DNA of 64,000 nucleotides from Bacteroidia bacterium (GCA_030427245.1 JAUHXA010000016.1:1-64000), one strand, 5' to 3'. Positions 35,119-45,173 are shown, numbered from the stretch's first letter. The notes: generated from the letters alone by a model not told the origin. Numbers and translations are program-made.

Positions 35119-35266
35119 AAAAAAGGGTAGAGACTTTTGACTTTTTTTGAGGTAAAGAACGACCCAAATTGGGTATCAGTCCAAAACTCCGTAAACGAAG
35201 ACCACTCAAAAACACAATCGCAAAAAATAAGGAGAAGTCAATACAAACTTTATCTCTTGTGGCACA

Positions 35267-36031
35267 TTAGAACCCATTGATAGTAAATCCTCCATCGACT
35301 GCAATACACTGCCCAGTGATGTAACTCGCAGCAGGCATACACAAAAACGCCACTGCAGAAGCCACTTCTATCGGCTCTCCAATTCGGTTCATTGGTGTTC
35401 GATACAGCACTTCCTCCAAATAACCAGGCTTAGCCAAAACCCCTGCTACCAAAGGCGTGTGAATATACCACGGCGCAACTGTATTCACCCGAATTCCGTC
35501 AGCCGCCCATTCTACTGCCAAATTTTTGGTGAGGTGAATCATTGCTGCTTTGGTCATCCCATAAATCACTCCACTTTTGATGCTCACCATTCCCGCCACC
35601 GACGCAATATTGACAACACTTGCCTGATTTGCAGCCTTCAAAAACGGATATGCCATTTTGCAAAGCTCATACACTGAATCCAAATTCGTTTGCATAATGT
35701 GACGATATTCCGAATCATTGTAGTCCTGAATCCGTTTGCGAATATTCGTTCCCACATTGTTAACCAAAATATCCAAACCACCCCAATACAACTCTATCGC
35801 CTCCATCAATCTTTTTCTATCCTCCGACCGACTCATATCCGATGCCAAGCCATTCACTTCAAAACCTTCTCCACGCCACTTTTCGACCTGTTCATTCACC
35901 TGTGTCTCATTACGAGCCGTAATAAAAACCTTCGCTCCCAATCGAAGAACCTCCTCTGCAACCGCCAAACCAATTCCTTTCGTCCCACCTGTAACCAATA
36001 TTTTTTGTCCATTTAATTTCCAATGCTCCAT
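35267..36031 (-). CDS. short-chain dehydrogenase/reductase (tropinone reductase-like)
   Basis: A 254-residue classical SDR. It has the NAD(P)-binding [13 protein letters not shown] (15-27), NNVGTN for the structural Asn motif, catalytic Ser in VNIASVAGM and Y-x3-K in IYGMTKAAM, with the C-terminal [17 protein letters not shown]. The arrangement and sequence resemble tropinone reductase-like SDRs. The Arg in TARNETQ suggests NADPH preference. Substrate unknown. It is divergent from the metal-related genes at 36111. Confidence 0.9.
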   Translation of the reverse strand: MEHWKLNGQKILVTGGTKGIGLAVAEEVLRLGAKVFITARNETQVNEQVEKWRGEGFEVNGLASDMSRSEDRKRLMEAIELYWGGLDILVNNVGTNIRKRIQDYNDSEYRHIMQTNLDSVYELCKMAYPFLKAANQASVVNIASVAGMVSIKSGVIYGMTKAAMIHLTKNLAVEWAADGIRVNTVAPWYIHTPLVAGVLAKPGYLEEVLYRTPMNRIGEPIEVASAVAFLCMPAASYITGQCIAVDGGFTINGF

Positions 36032-36110
36032 ATTCTATTCATTTTATACCTAAAAGTACAGGTTTTGCAACATCCCCTTCCATTATTTCGTTTATATTTG
36101 CAACAATCGT

Positions 36111-36473
36111 ATGAAACACCTTTCTATCATATTGGCAATCTTCTTTTTGGGTTTATCCATAAGCCCTGCCTTCAATGGTTTATGTTGCGGTTCGCCACAA
36201 GAAAACCATGAAGAAAGGGATATTCATGCTCACTGCAATCACCACTCTCAATCAGAAAACGCTGATAAGAGCAGTGATGAAGAGAGCCAAAACCACGATT
36301 GTAATTCTTTCTGTAGCTGTGCCTGCTGCAATATTCACGTAGTTGTCCAACAACACTTTATAGCTACTCCATCGAGAATAGTGCACAGCGAATCCCCAAC
36401 TCCTTTTTTTCCAACTTTCCAGTATTCCATTGAATACCTGCCTTCTATATGGCAACCTCCACAAATCGGTTGA
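36111..36473 (+). CDS. small exported Cys/His-rich protein upstream of metal receptor
   Basis: A 120-residue protein with a signal peptide (residues 1-22). The mature part is rich in His and Cys: CCGSPQENHEERDIHAHCNHHSQ, then HDCNSFCSCACC. This looks like a metal-binding protein and similar small proteins often precede metal-related TonB receptors in Bacteroidota. It is 150 bp upstream of the HMA-TonB receptor on the same strand, so a joint role in handling copper or a similar metal is likely by inference. Confidence 0.75.
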   Translation: MKHLSIILAIFFLGLSISPAFNGLCCGSPQENHEERDIHAHCNHHSQSENADKSSDEESQNHDCNSFCSCACCNIHVVVQQHFIATPSRIVHSESPTPFFPTFQYSIEYLPSIWQPPQIG

Positions 36474-36623
36474 TTTTTTTAAGAATACATAAGACACAGG
36501 ACAAAAGAGTGTGTAATTGTTTAGTTGAAATTGATAAAGCATCATTTCAGCTGACTTTTAGTTAGTTATTTTAGCTCACCTAACTCCTGACCTCTCAAAA
36601 AAAAAATCAATTAAAAAAACAAC

Positions 36624-39170
36624 ATGAAATCAATATATCTATGGCTTTTTGCCATTCTACCATTATTTTATGCCACTTCAATACTTGCCCAAGAAAACGA
36701 CAATACCCTTAAAATACACGTTGACGGCGTTTGTGGAATGTGTAAAACTCGAATCGAAAAGGCAGCCCTTCAAACGAAAGGTGTAAAAACCGCCAATTGG
36801 AATATAAGTGCCAAAGAACTCAAGGTTTTTGTCAATCCCAAAAACTTCAATGAAGACCAACTTCACCAAAACCTTACAGCCATAGGGCATGACACCGAAA
36901 AAGCAAAAGCAAATAATGAGGTTTATAATAGCCTGCCTGGCTGCTGCAAATACCGTCCCGACCAAGAGGAATCTTCTTATACACCTTCAAATGAAGGAGT
37001 CGAACTAACAGGAAAAGTATTTGCGGCAGACGAAAATGGTGATTTGCAGCCTTTATATACTGCCAATGTCTATTGGGCAAATACCATCATCGGAACGACT
37101 ACGGATGAAAATGGAGAGTTTGCGCTTCGTAAAATCCCCAAAACTAATTTATTAGTCGTCAGTTTTGTCGGTTTGGGAAGCGACACGCTTAATATGGAAG
37201 GTTTGACGAGAGTACAAATACAACTCGAAAACGACATCACTTTGGATGAAATTGAAGTGGCTTACCGCAGAAAAACAACAGAAATCTCTTTTCTCGACCC
37301 CATCAAAACCGAACAAATCAGCGAAGGCGAGCTTTTGAAGGCTGCTTGCTGCAATTTGTCCGAAAGCTTTGAAACCAATCCTTCTGTTGATGTCAGTTTT
37401 ACGGATGCAGTGACGGGTACTCGACAGATTCAAATGTTGGGTTTGGCAGGTAATTATGTGCAAATCGGCAAGGAAAACATGCCTGATATTCGAGGATTGG
37501 CGGCTCTGTATGGATTCACCTATACACCAGGACACTGGATTGAAGGGATTCAACTCAACAAAGGTACAGGTTCGGTGGTCAATGGCTTTGAAAGCATTGC
37601 AGGGCAAATCAATGTGGAACTCAAAAAGCCGCAAAACAGTGAAAAAGTGTATTTGAATCTGTATGCCAATGAAGGTGGACGCTTGGAAGCTAATGCCAAT
37701 TTTAGTCACAAACTGAGTGACAAATGGCAAGTTGGGCTTTTATTACATGGCAAGTCCCAACAACCCAAATTTGACAAAAACGAAGACGGTTTTTTGGACA
37801 ATCCCATTAGCAAGCATTTTATTGGTATGAATCGCTGGAAATTTTTCGGCAAGAATGGCTTGGAAGGACAATTTGGATTCAAAGCTACCTTGATGAACAA
37901 TACAAGTGGACAAGAAAATTTTGAAGGAGAAGGAAACAGGCTTAGCGTAAGTCCGTGGGGCGCAAACATCAAAACGAATCGCCTTGAAGGGTGGTTCAAA
38001 ATGGGGAAAGTTTTTCCTGAACGCCCTTTTTCTAGTATTGGTTTTCAATCCTCTGTCGTTTTTCACGACCAAGATTCTTTTTTCGGTCTTCGAAATTACG
38101 ATGCGACTCAAAAATCGGTTTACACCAATTTGATTTACCAAAGCATTTTGAACAATACCAATCATCAATACAAAGCGGGTTTGAGTTTTCAGTACGACCA
38201 ATTTGATGAAAATGTCGAAGGAATGGACTATGAACGCAATGAAACCGTTCCCGGTGCTTTCTTTGAATATACCTATACAGGAAGTGATAAATTCAGCGCA
38301 GTATTCGGATTGCGAGGTGATTACCACAACAACTATGGCTTTTTTGCCACTCCACGAATGCACATACGATACGCTCCTACCAATCAAACCGTTTTGCGGG
38401 CATCGGCAGGAAGAGGGCAGAAAACTGCTAATATTTTTGCAGAAAATATCGGTGTATTTGCATCGAATAGAGACATCATCATTCACAGTGAAAATACCGA
38501 TACGCCTTATGGACTGGAAGCAGAATCGGCTTGGAATTTTGGGCTAAATCTTACTCAAGACATCAATCTGGGCAGCAAAACGGCAAGCTGGGGATTGGAC
38601 TTTTACCACACTCGTTTTCAGAATCAAATCATTGCCGACTACGAACAAAGCCCACAAGAATTGCACCTGTACAATTTGGTCGGAAAATCTTACTCCAATA
38701 GTATTCAAACACAGATAGATATGGAAGTTTTGCCGAGATTGGATGTGAGATTGGCATACCGTTTCAATGATGTAAAAATGACCTTCAATGGTGATTTATT
38801 GCAGAAACCTTTGACTTCCAGAGACCGAGCGTTCATTAATTTGGGCTACCAAACTGAGAATGGTTGGAAATTTGACTTTACATTAAATCGGCAGGGACAA
38901 AAACGGATTCCTTCAACGGCAAGCAATCCTGAGCAATATCGCTTAGAAGAAAAATCACCTGCTTTTTTCTTGGCAAATACGCAGGTTACTAAAGTTTGGG
39001 CAGAACGTTTTGAAGTCTATGTAGGGGGAGAAAATTTATTCAATTTTAAACAGGAGAATCCCATTCTAGCGAGTAGCGAACCTTATGGAGATTATTTTGA
39101 TAGTTCTTTGGTGTGGGGACCTATTTTTGGAAGAATGGTGTATGGAGGATTGCGGTTTAGATTGAAGTGA
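36624..39170 (+). CDS. TonB-dependent receptor with N-terminal heavy-metal-associated domain
   Basis: An 848-residue outer-membrane protein with a signal peptide (1-22). Residues about 28-95 are an HMA domain (KIHVDGVCGMCKTRIEKAA, metal cysteines C37 and C40), followed by a CC pair at GCCKYRPD. A carboxypeptidase-regulatory-like beta domain follows (GVELTGKVFAADENGDL, about 124-205), then the plug (GTRQIQMLGLAGNYVQIGKENMPDIRGLA) and the 22-strand barrel, ending in RFRLK. HMA domains bind Cu(I), Zn or Hg, so this is likely a metal or metallophore receptor. It uses TonB energy. The upstream Cys/His-rich gene supports a metal role. Confidence 0.9.
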   Translation: MKSIYLWLFAILPLFYATSILAQENDNTLKIHVDGVCGMCKTRIEKAALQTKGVKTANWNISAKELKVFVNPKNFNEDQLHQNLTAIGHDTEKAKANNEVYNSLPGCCKYRPDQEESSYTPSNEGVELTGKVFAADENGDLQPLYTANVYWANTIIGTTTDENGEFALRKIPKTNLLVVSFVGLGSDTLNMEGLTRVQIQLENDITLDEIEVAYRRKTTEISFLDPIKTEQISEGELLKAACCNLSESFETNPSVDVSFTDAVTGTRQIQMLGLAGNYVQIGKENMPDIRGLAALYGFTYTPGHWIEGIQLNKGTGSVVNGFESIAGQINVELKKPQNSEKVYLNLYANEGGRLEANANFSHKLSDKWQVGLLLHGKSQQPKFDKNEDGFLDNPISKHFIGMNRWKFFGKNGLEGQFGFKATLMNNTSGQENFEGEGNRLSVSPWGANIKTNRLEGWFKMGKVFPERPFSSIGFQSSVVFHDQDSFFGLRNYDATQKSVYTNLIYQSILNNTNHQYKAGLSFQYDQFDENVEGMDYERNETVPGAFFEYTYTGSDKFSAVFGLRGDYHNNYGFFATPRMHIRYAPTNQTVLRASAGRGQKTANIFAENIGVFASNRDIIIHSENTDTPYGLEAESAWNFGLNLTQDINLGSKTASWGLDFYHTRFQNQIIADYEQSPQELHLYNLVGKSYSNSIQTQIDMEVLPRLDVRLAYRFNDVKMTFNGDLLQKPLTSRDRAFINLGYQTENGWKFDFTLNRQGQKRIPSTASNPEQYRLEEKSPAFFLANTQVTKVWAERFEVYVGGENLFNFKQENPILASSEPYGDYFDSSLVWGPIFGRMVYGGLRFRLK

Positions 39171-39182
39171 TTAGGCTAATAC

Positions 39183-39225
39183 TAAATGACTCAAATGGTT
39201 TTCTTCAAACCATTTGAGTCATTTA
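39183..39225. terminator. bidirectional hairpin terminator
   Basis: A perfect 19-bp stem (39183-39201 / 39207-39225) with a 5-nt loop lies between the convergent TonB receptor and fabI. An AT-rich tail (AATTTTATT) follows on the plus side. Confidence 0.85.
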
Positions 39226-39229
39226 AATT

Positions 39230-40042
39230 TTATTGTTCCAACATTTCCATCAAGGCTTCACTCATTCCCGTATTAGAAAACCCACCATCATGATACAAGT
39301 TTTGCATTGTGACCATTCGGGTGTAGTCCGAGAACAAAGTAATACAGTAATCTGCACAAGTATCAGCGTCGGCATTACCGAGAGGAGAAATTTTGTCGGC
39401 ATAATCGAAGAAACTCCCAAAACCTTTCACACCTGTACCCGCCGTTGTTTTGGTGGGAGATTGCGAAACGGTATTGACTCGCACCTTGTTTTTGATGCCA
39501 TAGTAATAGCCAAAACTGCGAGCGATTGACTCCAGTGTTGCCTTTGCATCTGCCATATCACCATAGCCGGGAAAGCTTCTCTGGGCTGCAATATAGCTCA
39601 AGCCCAATACAGAGCCCCATTCATTTATGGCCTCTTTTTGATAGGCCACTTGTAGCATTTTGTGAAACGAAATAGCAGATACATCCAAAGTTTTTTGCAA
39701 CCAATCGTAGTTCAAATTGCTGTATTCTCGTTTTTTACGCACATTGGGGGACATACCGATGGAGTGCAAGACAAAATCTAATTTTCCTCCCAAGGCCTCC
39801 ATAGATTTATCGTAGAGGTTTTCAATTTCTTCAATGCTTGTAGCGTCGGCAGGGATGATTTCAGCATTGCAGCTTTCTGCCAACTCGTTGATTTTTCCGA
39901 ATCGAAGGGCGATAGGCGCATTTGAGAGGGTAAAAGTCGCACCTGCTTCTTTTGCCTTCAATGCAATTCGCCAAGCGATAGAATTTTCATCCAAAGCACC
40001 TGTGATGATTCCTCTTTTTCCTTCTAATATTTTGTGATTCAT
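39230..40042 (-). CDS. fabI: enoyl-[acyl-carrier-protein] reductase
   Basis: A 270-residue FabI, the last step of the fatty-acid elongation cycle, reducing enoyl-ACP with NADH. The N-terminus GKRGIITGALDENSIAWRIA replaces the usual GxxxGxG, which is typical for FabI, and the active site is Y-x6-K in GYGDMADAKATLESIARSFGYYYG. HSIGMSPN is the conserved cofactor segment. It lies 92 bp downstream of metK on the same strand, but the spacing suggests separate transcripts or an attenuated one. Confidence 0.95.
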   Translation of the reverse strand: MNHKILEGKRGIITGALDENSIAWRIALKAKEAGATFTLSNAPIALRFGKINELAESCNAEIIPADATSIEEIENLYDKSMEALGGKLDFVLHSIGMSPNVRKKREYSNLNYDWLQKTLDVSAISFHKMLQVAYQKEAINEWGSVLGLSYIAAQRSFPGYGDMADAKATLESIARSFGYYYGIKNKVRVNTVSQSPTKTTAGTGVKGFGSFFDYADKISPLGNADADTCADYCITLFSDYTRMVTMQNLYHDGGFSNTGMSEALMEMLEQ

Positions 40043-40134
40043 TCCTCAAAATTTATTTCCGTGTTTATTGAAAAACTCAACACCTCTGTTAAATTTGGGA
40101 AATCCAACAGATGTCATTTTTTTAAAAGTCTTTT

Positions 40135-41349
40135 TTACAGTCCAAATGCAGCTTTTACTGCATCTACATGGTCTAATTTTTCCCATGCAAAAGCTTCATA
40201 GCCATTTACTTCAACAGGTTGTCTGCCCATGTGCCCATAAGCGGCTGTAATGGAAAAAACTGGGTTTTTCAAACCAAATCGCTTCACGATTGCATTGGGC
40301 CGTAAGTCAAAAATTTCTGCTACTTTATTTGCAATCTCTGTATCACTTTCAGCTATTTTTTTGCTGCCATAAGTATCCACATAGACTCCAACAGGTTCTG
40401 CTACTCCAATAGCATAGGCTACTTGCACCAATATTCGGTCTGCAATGCCCGCTGCCACCATATTTTTGGCAATGTGTCGAGTAGCATATGCCGCAGAACG
40501 GTCCACTTTTGAAGAATCCTTACCACTGAAAGCACCTCCACCGTGTGCTCCACGACCGCCATAGGTATCTACAATGATTTTTCGACCCGTCAAACCTGTA
40601 TCCCCATGAGGTCCGCCAATCACAAACTTGCCAGTAGGATTGACATGATAGGTGATGTCGTCCCCAAACAATGTTTGATTTTCGGCAGACAGTTGAGCTT
40701 TGGCTCTTGGAATTAATATTTTGATAACATCTTCCTTGATTTTGGCAAGCATGGCCTCGTCTTCGTCAAAATCATCGTGTTGGGTAGAAATCACAATAGT
40801 ATCAATCCGCAAAGGTTGATGGTCGTCACTGTACTCAATCGTCACCTGTGATTTGGAATCAGGACGTAAGTAAATCATCTCTCTTCCTTCTCTACGAATG
40901 GCCGCCAACTCTATCAACAATAGATGCGACAATTCTAAGGTCAAAGGCATGTAATTTTCTGTTTCATTGGTTGCATAACCAAACATCATTCCTTGATCGC
41001 CTGCGCCTTGTTCCTCTTCCTTTGCTCGTTCTACACCTTGATTAATGTCTGGCGATTGTTCGTGAATAGCGGATATCACTCCACAGGCTTCCGAATCAAA
41101 TTTGTATTCCGATTTGGTGTAACCTATTTTTTTGATAACTTCTCGAGCGGTTTGCTGAACATCCACATAAGCATTGCTTTTTATTTCTCCACTGACAACT
41201 ACTAAACCTGTTGTTACCAAAGTTTCACAAGCCACCTTAGAATCGGGATCTTGTTTCAAAAACTCATCCAATATGGCATCCGAAATTTGGTCAGCTACTT
41301 TATCAGGATGCCCTTCTGATACTGATTCCGATGTAAATACGTATGACAT
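40135..41349 (-). CDS. metK: S-adenosylmethionine synthase
   Basis: A 404-residue MetK making AdoMet from methionine and ATP. Signatures: [19 protein letters not shown] at the N-terminus, [16 protein letters not shown], and GGGAFSGKD in the C-terminal third. It forms a tetramer in the family. I looked for a SAM riboswitch in the 350 bp upstream and found nothing convincing; a TAATTTTG box lies about 50 nt before the start. Confidence 0.97.
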   Translation of the reverse strand: MSYVFTSESVSEGHPDKVADQISDAILDEFLKQDPDSKVACETLVTTGLVVVSGEIKSNAYVDVQQTAREVIKKIGYTKSEYKFDSEACGVISAIHEQSPDINQGVERAKEEEQGAGDQGMMFGYATNETENYMPLTLELSHLLLIELAAIRREGREMIYLRPDSKSQVTIEYSDDHQPLRIDTIVISTQHDDFDEDEAMLAKIKEDVIKILIPRAKAQLSAENQTLFGDDITYHVNPTGKFVIGGPHGDTGLTGRKIIVDTYGGRGAHGGGAFSGKDSSKVDRSAAYATRHIAKNMVAAGIADRILVQVAYAIGVAEPVGVYVDTYGSKKIAESDTEIANKVAEIFDLRPNAIVKRFGLKNPVFSITAAYGHMGRQPVEVNGYEAFAWEKLDHVDAVKAAFGL

Positions 41350-41399
41350 TAAATATTTTTTTTCTGATTAAGGAATGAATAGGTTATTTTTTAACGCCG

Positions 41400-41407
41400 C
41401 AAAATTA
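41400..41407 (-). promoter_or_regulatory. candidate -7 box of metK
   Basis: TAATTTTG on the minus strand matches TAnnTTTG, 50 nt upstream of the metK start. No clear TTG lies at the usual distance, so this is a half match only. Confidence 0.3.
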
Positions 41408-41699
41408 GTAAAAAATAGTAGCATTTAGGCTACATTTTATTAATAAAAAAAATAACGAGCTATTAATCAATTGTCTATAAAATGTAAAAATGTATTTTGT
41501 TTTTTCTATAAAACAAAAACTGGTATGGTCTATGTTATCCCTTTAGTCTAGGTTTGATTTACCTTTTTTTATACTTTACGTTATAGATATAGGATACAAT
41601 CTTGGTGATATTCTTTGGAAAAGTGATACAATCCATCTAGCGAATCACCGTTATTGTTGTAAATTTGCTGTTCATATTATTTCAATAATTTAAGTAGTC
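41408..41699. other. AT-rich divergent intergenic region
   Basis: About 290 bp between divergent metK and the T9SS gene. It is AT-rich with a TTTTGTTTTTTCTATAAAACAAAA palindrome-like core near 41492. I see no RNA gene or riboswitch. Confidence 0.4.
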
Positions 41700-43235
41700 A
41701 TGCGAAAAATAGTTTTACTAGTAATTTGTCTTTTAGTTTTTTCTGTCGGGTATGCACAATGTCCCGATCCTGGTACGATGCCAACTGATCAACAATTGGT
41801 TTGTGCTGAGAATATTGTAAACTTGAGTAGTACTAATGTTACTCTAAACGAAGGAGATGTGTTGGTCTATGCTGTCCATACGAGTCCTACTGGAGAGGCC
41901 GGAACTATTCTTGGAGTAAGCGAAAATGGAAACTTTGGTTTTTCAGATTTGTCTTCAGATGCGAGTTACAATACAGAATATTATGTGTCTGCTATTGCCG
42001 GTCCTGATAATGATAGTGATGGAATTCCTGATTTGGAGAATGATTGTACTCGAATTGCTCCAGGTACTCCTGTGGTCTTTTTGGCTCCTGTTGTTATCGA
42101 AAGATGGGCTAACTGCAATCTACTAAGTGAAGGATATGGAATTCACTTTATGATTTCGGGAGGTTTACCTGAATTTGATGGCAGTAGTGAATATAACGTT
42201 GCAGGAGTTATCAATGGCGAAAGCTATACTTTTGCAGAAGCGCAATCAGGTATTTCGGCTCAGCTAAATGAAAACGATGAATACATTCTTGAAGTGAATG
42301 ATCAACTTTGCAGTGGAATTGTTTCAGGAACAGTGACCTGTACAAAATGTCCTGCTGAAGATGCAGCAGGTACTTTGTCAAGTATTCCAAGATATGCTTG
42401 TGACGGAACAAGTATTTCAGTTACGGCTTCAAATACAAACTTTGATGCAGCGCGTACTTTGTTGTATGCTTTTCACTCAGGAAGTGATACAAGCTTGGTA
42501 AATGTTATCGCTTTCAGCAATACAGGAGAATTTTTCTATGAAGATTTGAAAGACAAAATTGCTTTGAATAAGCGATATTATATCTCTTCTGTTGTCGCAC
42601 TGAACGATGATGATGGTACTCCACTTTTGGATTCAACAGACGACGATGTTTGTTTAAGAGTCGCAAAGGGAACTCCTGTTTCTTTTGTCAGCCCTATTGA
42701 AGTAACCGTAACTGAAAACTGCAATCTCACAACAGGCATTTCAACTTTGACCATCAGTGCTGTCGGTGGCGCACCGGGTTTTGACAATTCTCAAATTTAT
42801 ACTGTGAGGGTTGGAAATACCAATTTTTCTCTTTTAGGTAATGGTATGCTTACACAAGGCGCATATTCCTTTGGAAGTGTTTACAATGTGAGGGTTACGG
42901 ATGTGGCTGGTTGTGAAGCTACTTTTTCTGGAACTACTGAATGTCAAATGGCGGATAGTGCGCCGAGTTTGGAAACTCCTAGTTTCAAATTGAACTATTT
43001 GGCTCCAATGCCTGTAAACAATCAAGTGATTTTAGATTTTACGGCACAAAGAACAAGTGATGTATTTATTCAAGTATTCAGTGTTGGTGGACAATTGGTA
43101 CAAGCACAAGATTTTGTAGCCAAATTGGGTGATAATAAGTTCGAAATGGATTTGTCTAATTTAAGTAGCGGTATGTATTTCCTTCAATTGAATACCAATG
43201 AAGGTTTGATTGCTACTAAATTGGTGAAAGAATAA
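41700..43235 (+). CDS. secreted protein with T9SS type A sorting domain
   Basis: A 511-residue exported protein with signal peptide MRKIVLLVICLLVFSVGYAQ. It contains repeated modules with the pattern GTMPTDQQLVCAENIV...DVLVYAVHTSPTGEAG...YYVSAIAGPDND, also found in the 1286-residue T9SS protein at 2496-6356 (GTMPTEMVMVCDEDAALI, VLVYILHTSPTETL, YYFSAVAGPEGD). So the two share domains. The last 80 residues form the T9SS type A domain (LNYLAPMPVNNQVILDF, IQVFSVGGQLV, SSGMYFLQLNTNEG). Function unknown; likely surface protein. A strong terminator follows. Confidence 0.85.
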   Translation: MRKIVLLVICLLVFSVGYAQCPDPGTMPTDQQLVCAENIVNLSSTNVTLNEGDVLVYAVHTSPTGEAGTILGVSENGNFGFSDLSSDASYNTEYYVSAIAGPDNDSDGIPDLENDCTRIAPGTPVVFLAPVVIERWANCNLLSEGYGIHFMISGGLPEFDGSSEYNVAGVINGESYTFAEAQSGISAQLNENDEYILEVNDQLCSGIVSGTVTCTKCPAEDAAGTLSSIPRYACDGTSISVTASNTNFDAARTLLYAFHSGSDTSLVNVIAFSNTGEFFYEDLKDKIALNKRYYISSVVALNDDDGTPLLDSTDDDVCLRVAKGTPVSFVSPIEVTVTENCNLTTGISTLTISAVGGAPGFDNSQIYTVRVGNTNFSLLGNGMLTQGAYSFGSVYNVRVTDVAGCEATFSGTTECQMADSAPSLETPSFKLNYLAPMPVNNQVILDFTAQRTSDVFIQVFSVGGQLVQAQDFVAKLGDNKFEMDLSNLSSGMYFLQLNTNEGLIATKLVKE

Positions 43236-43283
43236 AAGTGATTAGGTGATAGGTGATTAGTGGAAATAACGATATAGAGATAA

Positions 43284-43323
43284 AAAGAATAGCTCTACCA
43301 AATGGTAGGGCTATTCTTTTTTA
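43284..43323 (+). terminator. intrinsic terminator after the T9SS gene
   Basis: A 16-bp stem (43284-43299 / 43304-43319) with an AAAT loop and one T-G wobble, followed by T residues. Confidence 0.88.
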
Positions 43324-43385
43324 ATTACTTTTGCTACTCTATCAGATATTTATTTTTCGAACCCCGAGGTTTGGGGTAAGTCATC

Positions 43386-43393
43386 TAATTTTG
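43386..43393 (+). promoter_or_regulatory. candidate -7 box of purN
   Basis: TAATTTTG lies 11 nt before the purN start. A TTTG at 43370-43373 is only 12 nt upstream, too close for a standard pair, so the assignment is tentative. Confidence 0.3.
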
Positions 43394-43404
43394 GTCTTCA
43401 AAAA

Positions 43405-43977
43405 ATGATTAAAAAAAGAATTGCTATTTTCATTTCAGGAAGGGGCAGCAATATGGAAGCCATTGTAAAACAAGCACAAACAGGCATATTGAAGGAATGT
43501 TGTGAAGTGGTTTTGGTGCTTGCCAATAAAAAAGGAGCAAAAGGTTTGGAAACTGCCAACCGAATGAACATTGCCACTGTCTGTATTGAGTCGAAAGGGA
43601 AAAAACGCCAAGAATTTGATCAAGAGGTGTTGGATTTTTTGCGACCTTACCACATTGATTACATCGTTTTGGCGGGTTTTATGCGAATTATTTCGCCCAT
43701 TGTCATCAGCGAATACCCCAATCGAATCATCAATATCCATCCTGCTGACACCAACGAGTTCAAAGGTTTAGGGGCTTATGAGTGGGCTTTTGAGAACCAA
43801 TTGCCCAGCACCAAAATCACCGTTCACTATGTCGACTCTGGTGTAGATACGGGTAATATCATTGAGCAACAAACGGTTGATTTGCAGGGCGCAGTTACTT
43901 TAGAAGAAATTGAAGCAAGAGGATTGCAAGTAGAACATCGTTTTTATAGTGAGGTTTTGAAGAATGTGTTTTCTTGA
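43405..43977 (+). CDS. purN: phosphoribosylglycinamide formyltransferase
   Basis: A 190-residue PurN, transferring formyl from 10-formyl-THF to GAR in purine synthesis. Motifs: RIAIFISGRGSNMEAIV at the N-terminus and the catalytic region NIHPADTNEFKGLGAYEWAFE with H at about 113 and the later HYVDSGVDTGNIIEQ with the active-site Asp. In most PurN the motif is HPSLLPxFxG; here it is HPADTNEFKG, a notable variant but with His kept. Distinct from the purE/purK locus. Confidence 0.92.
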   Translation: MIKKRIAIFISGRGSNMEAIVKQAQTGILKECCEVVLVLANKKGAKGLETANRMNIATVCIESKGKKRQEFDQEVLDFLRPYHIDYIVLAGFMRIISPIVISEYPNRIINIHPADTNEFKGLGAYEWAFENQLPSTKITVHYVDSGVDTGNIIEQQTVDLQGAVTLEEIEARGLQVEHRFYSEVLKNVFS

Positions 43978-44188
43978 CCTGTTAATTATTTCTCATTCCT
44001 CTTCATTTCTGCTACAATAGTAGCTTGGAACGAGTCTATGAGTTTCCATTCTCTTCAAGTGTTGCCTGCACTCTTGATTTCATCTTCATTCATAAAAGAG
44101 GATGGACAAGAACACAAGCCAAACTTTAGAGGTGGTTTACATTTCTCCAACCTAACAAATACACCTCATCAAAAGTATATTTTTTATT

Positions 44189-44196
44189 TAATTTTG
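44189..44196 (+). promoter_or_regulatory. candidate -7 box of the ROK gene
   Basis: TAATTTTG, 29 nt upstream of the start codon, matches TAnnTTTG. No -33 TTG is seen at the right distance. Confidence 0.3.
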
Positions 44197-44225
44197 TCTC
44201 TCACAAAAATCACAATCAAATAATC

Positions 44226-45122
44226 ATGGGCAACAACACATACCAATTAGGCATTGACTTAGGTGGAACGAAGATTGAAGGAGTTGTTTTGGATGTTAAT
44301 GGTGAGGAGCTTTTTCGAGAACGAGTAGGCACTGAACAAGAGAAAGGTTACCAACACATTCTCAATCAAATCCAATTGGTTTATCGAAATATGGTCAGGC
44401 ATATTGAAGGCCAACCACATACTTTTGGGATTGGCACGCCAGGGGCGATTTCTCAACAAACGGGTTTATTGAAAAATAGCAATACCGTTTGTATGAATGG
44501 TAAACCTGTCAAAGAAGATTTGGAGAAACTTTTGTATCGTCCGATTGGCATACAAAATGATGCCAACTGTTTTGCGATGGCAGAAGCTCTATTGGGTGCG
44601 GGCAAAGGGAATGATTCGGTTTTTGGTGTGATTATGGGAACGGGCTGCGGTGGTGGAATTGTCTACAAAGGTGAAGTTATCACTGGCTTGCAAAGCATTG
44701 CAGGAGAATGGGGACACATGAGCATTGACCCTAATGGCCCGCTTTGTTATTGTGGCAACAAAGGATGTGTTGAAACTTTTATCAGTGGTGGTGGCTTAGA
44801 AAGAATGTATAAAAGCTCTTATAGGGAAGAATTGAAGTTGAAGAAGATTGTAGAAAGTTACCGTCAAGGAGATTCGAGAGCTACGGAGTTTATGAAGCAG
44901 TTTTTTGTGAATTTCGGGCGAGCCATGAGCAATCTTATTGCAGTCTTAGACCCTGACATCATTGTTTTGGGAGGAGGAGCTTCCAATGTAGCAGAGATTT
45001 ATACAGAAGGTGTTGAACAGGTTGAAAAATTTGTATTTAGCGACAGCTTGGAAACACCGATTGTTCAACATCAACTGGGCGATTCTGCGGGAGTGATTGG
45101 AGCAGCTTTGATTGGGGTGTAA
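44226..45122 (+). CDS. ROK-family sugar kinase (glucokinase-like)
   Basis: A 298-residue ROK protein without DNA-binding domain, so an enzyme. Motifs: LGIDLGGTKIEGVVLD (phosphate loop), NDANCFAMAEALLGAG with the catalytic Asp, and the zinc site CYCGNKGCVETFISG near residue 176. DPDIIVLGGGASNV near the C-terminus is the adenosine region. Likely substrates are glucose or N-acetyl sugars. It is not related in sequence to the BadF-type kinase at 32402. Confidence 0.93.
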   Translation: MGNNTYQLGIDLGGTKIEGVVLDVNGEELFRERVGTEQEKGYQHILNQIQLVYRNMVRHIEGQPHTFGIGTPGAISQQTGLLKNSNTVCMNGKPVKEDLEKLLYRPIGIQNDANCFAMAEALLGAGKGNDSVFGVIMGTGCGGGIVYKGEVITGLQSIAGEWGHMSIDPNGPLCYCGNKGCVETFISGGGLERMYKSSYREELKLKKIVESYRQGDSRATEFMKQFFVNFGRAMSNLIAVLDPDIIVLGGGASNVAEIYTEGVEQVEKFVFSDSLETPIVQHQLGDSAGVIGAALIGV

Positions 45123-45173
45123 AAGATTGCTGAATTGTCATATGGTTGTATAGTTATGTAATTTTCTCAAAAA

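Noticed and set aside
41350-41699. SAM riboswitch upstream of metK
   Set aside because: I looked for paired elements and conserved cores of the known SAM classes and saw only AT-rich sequence.
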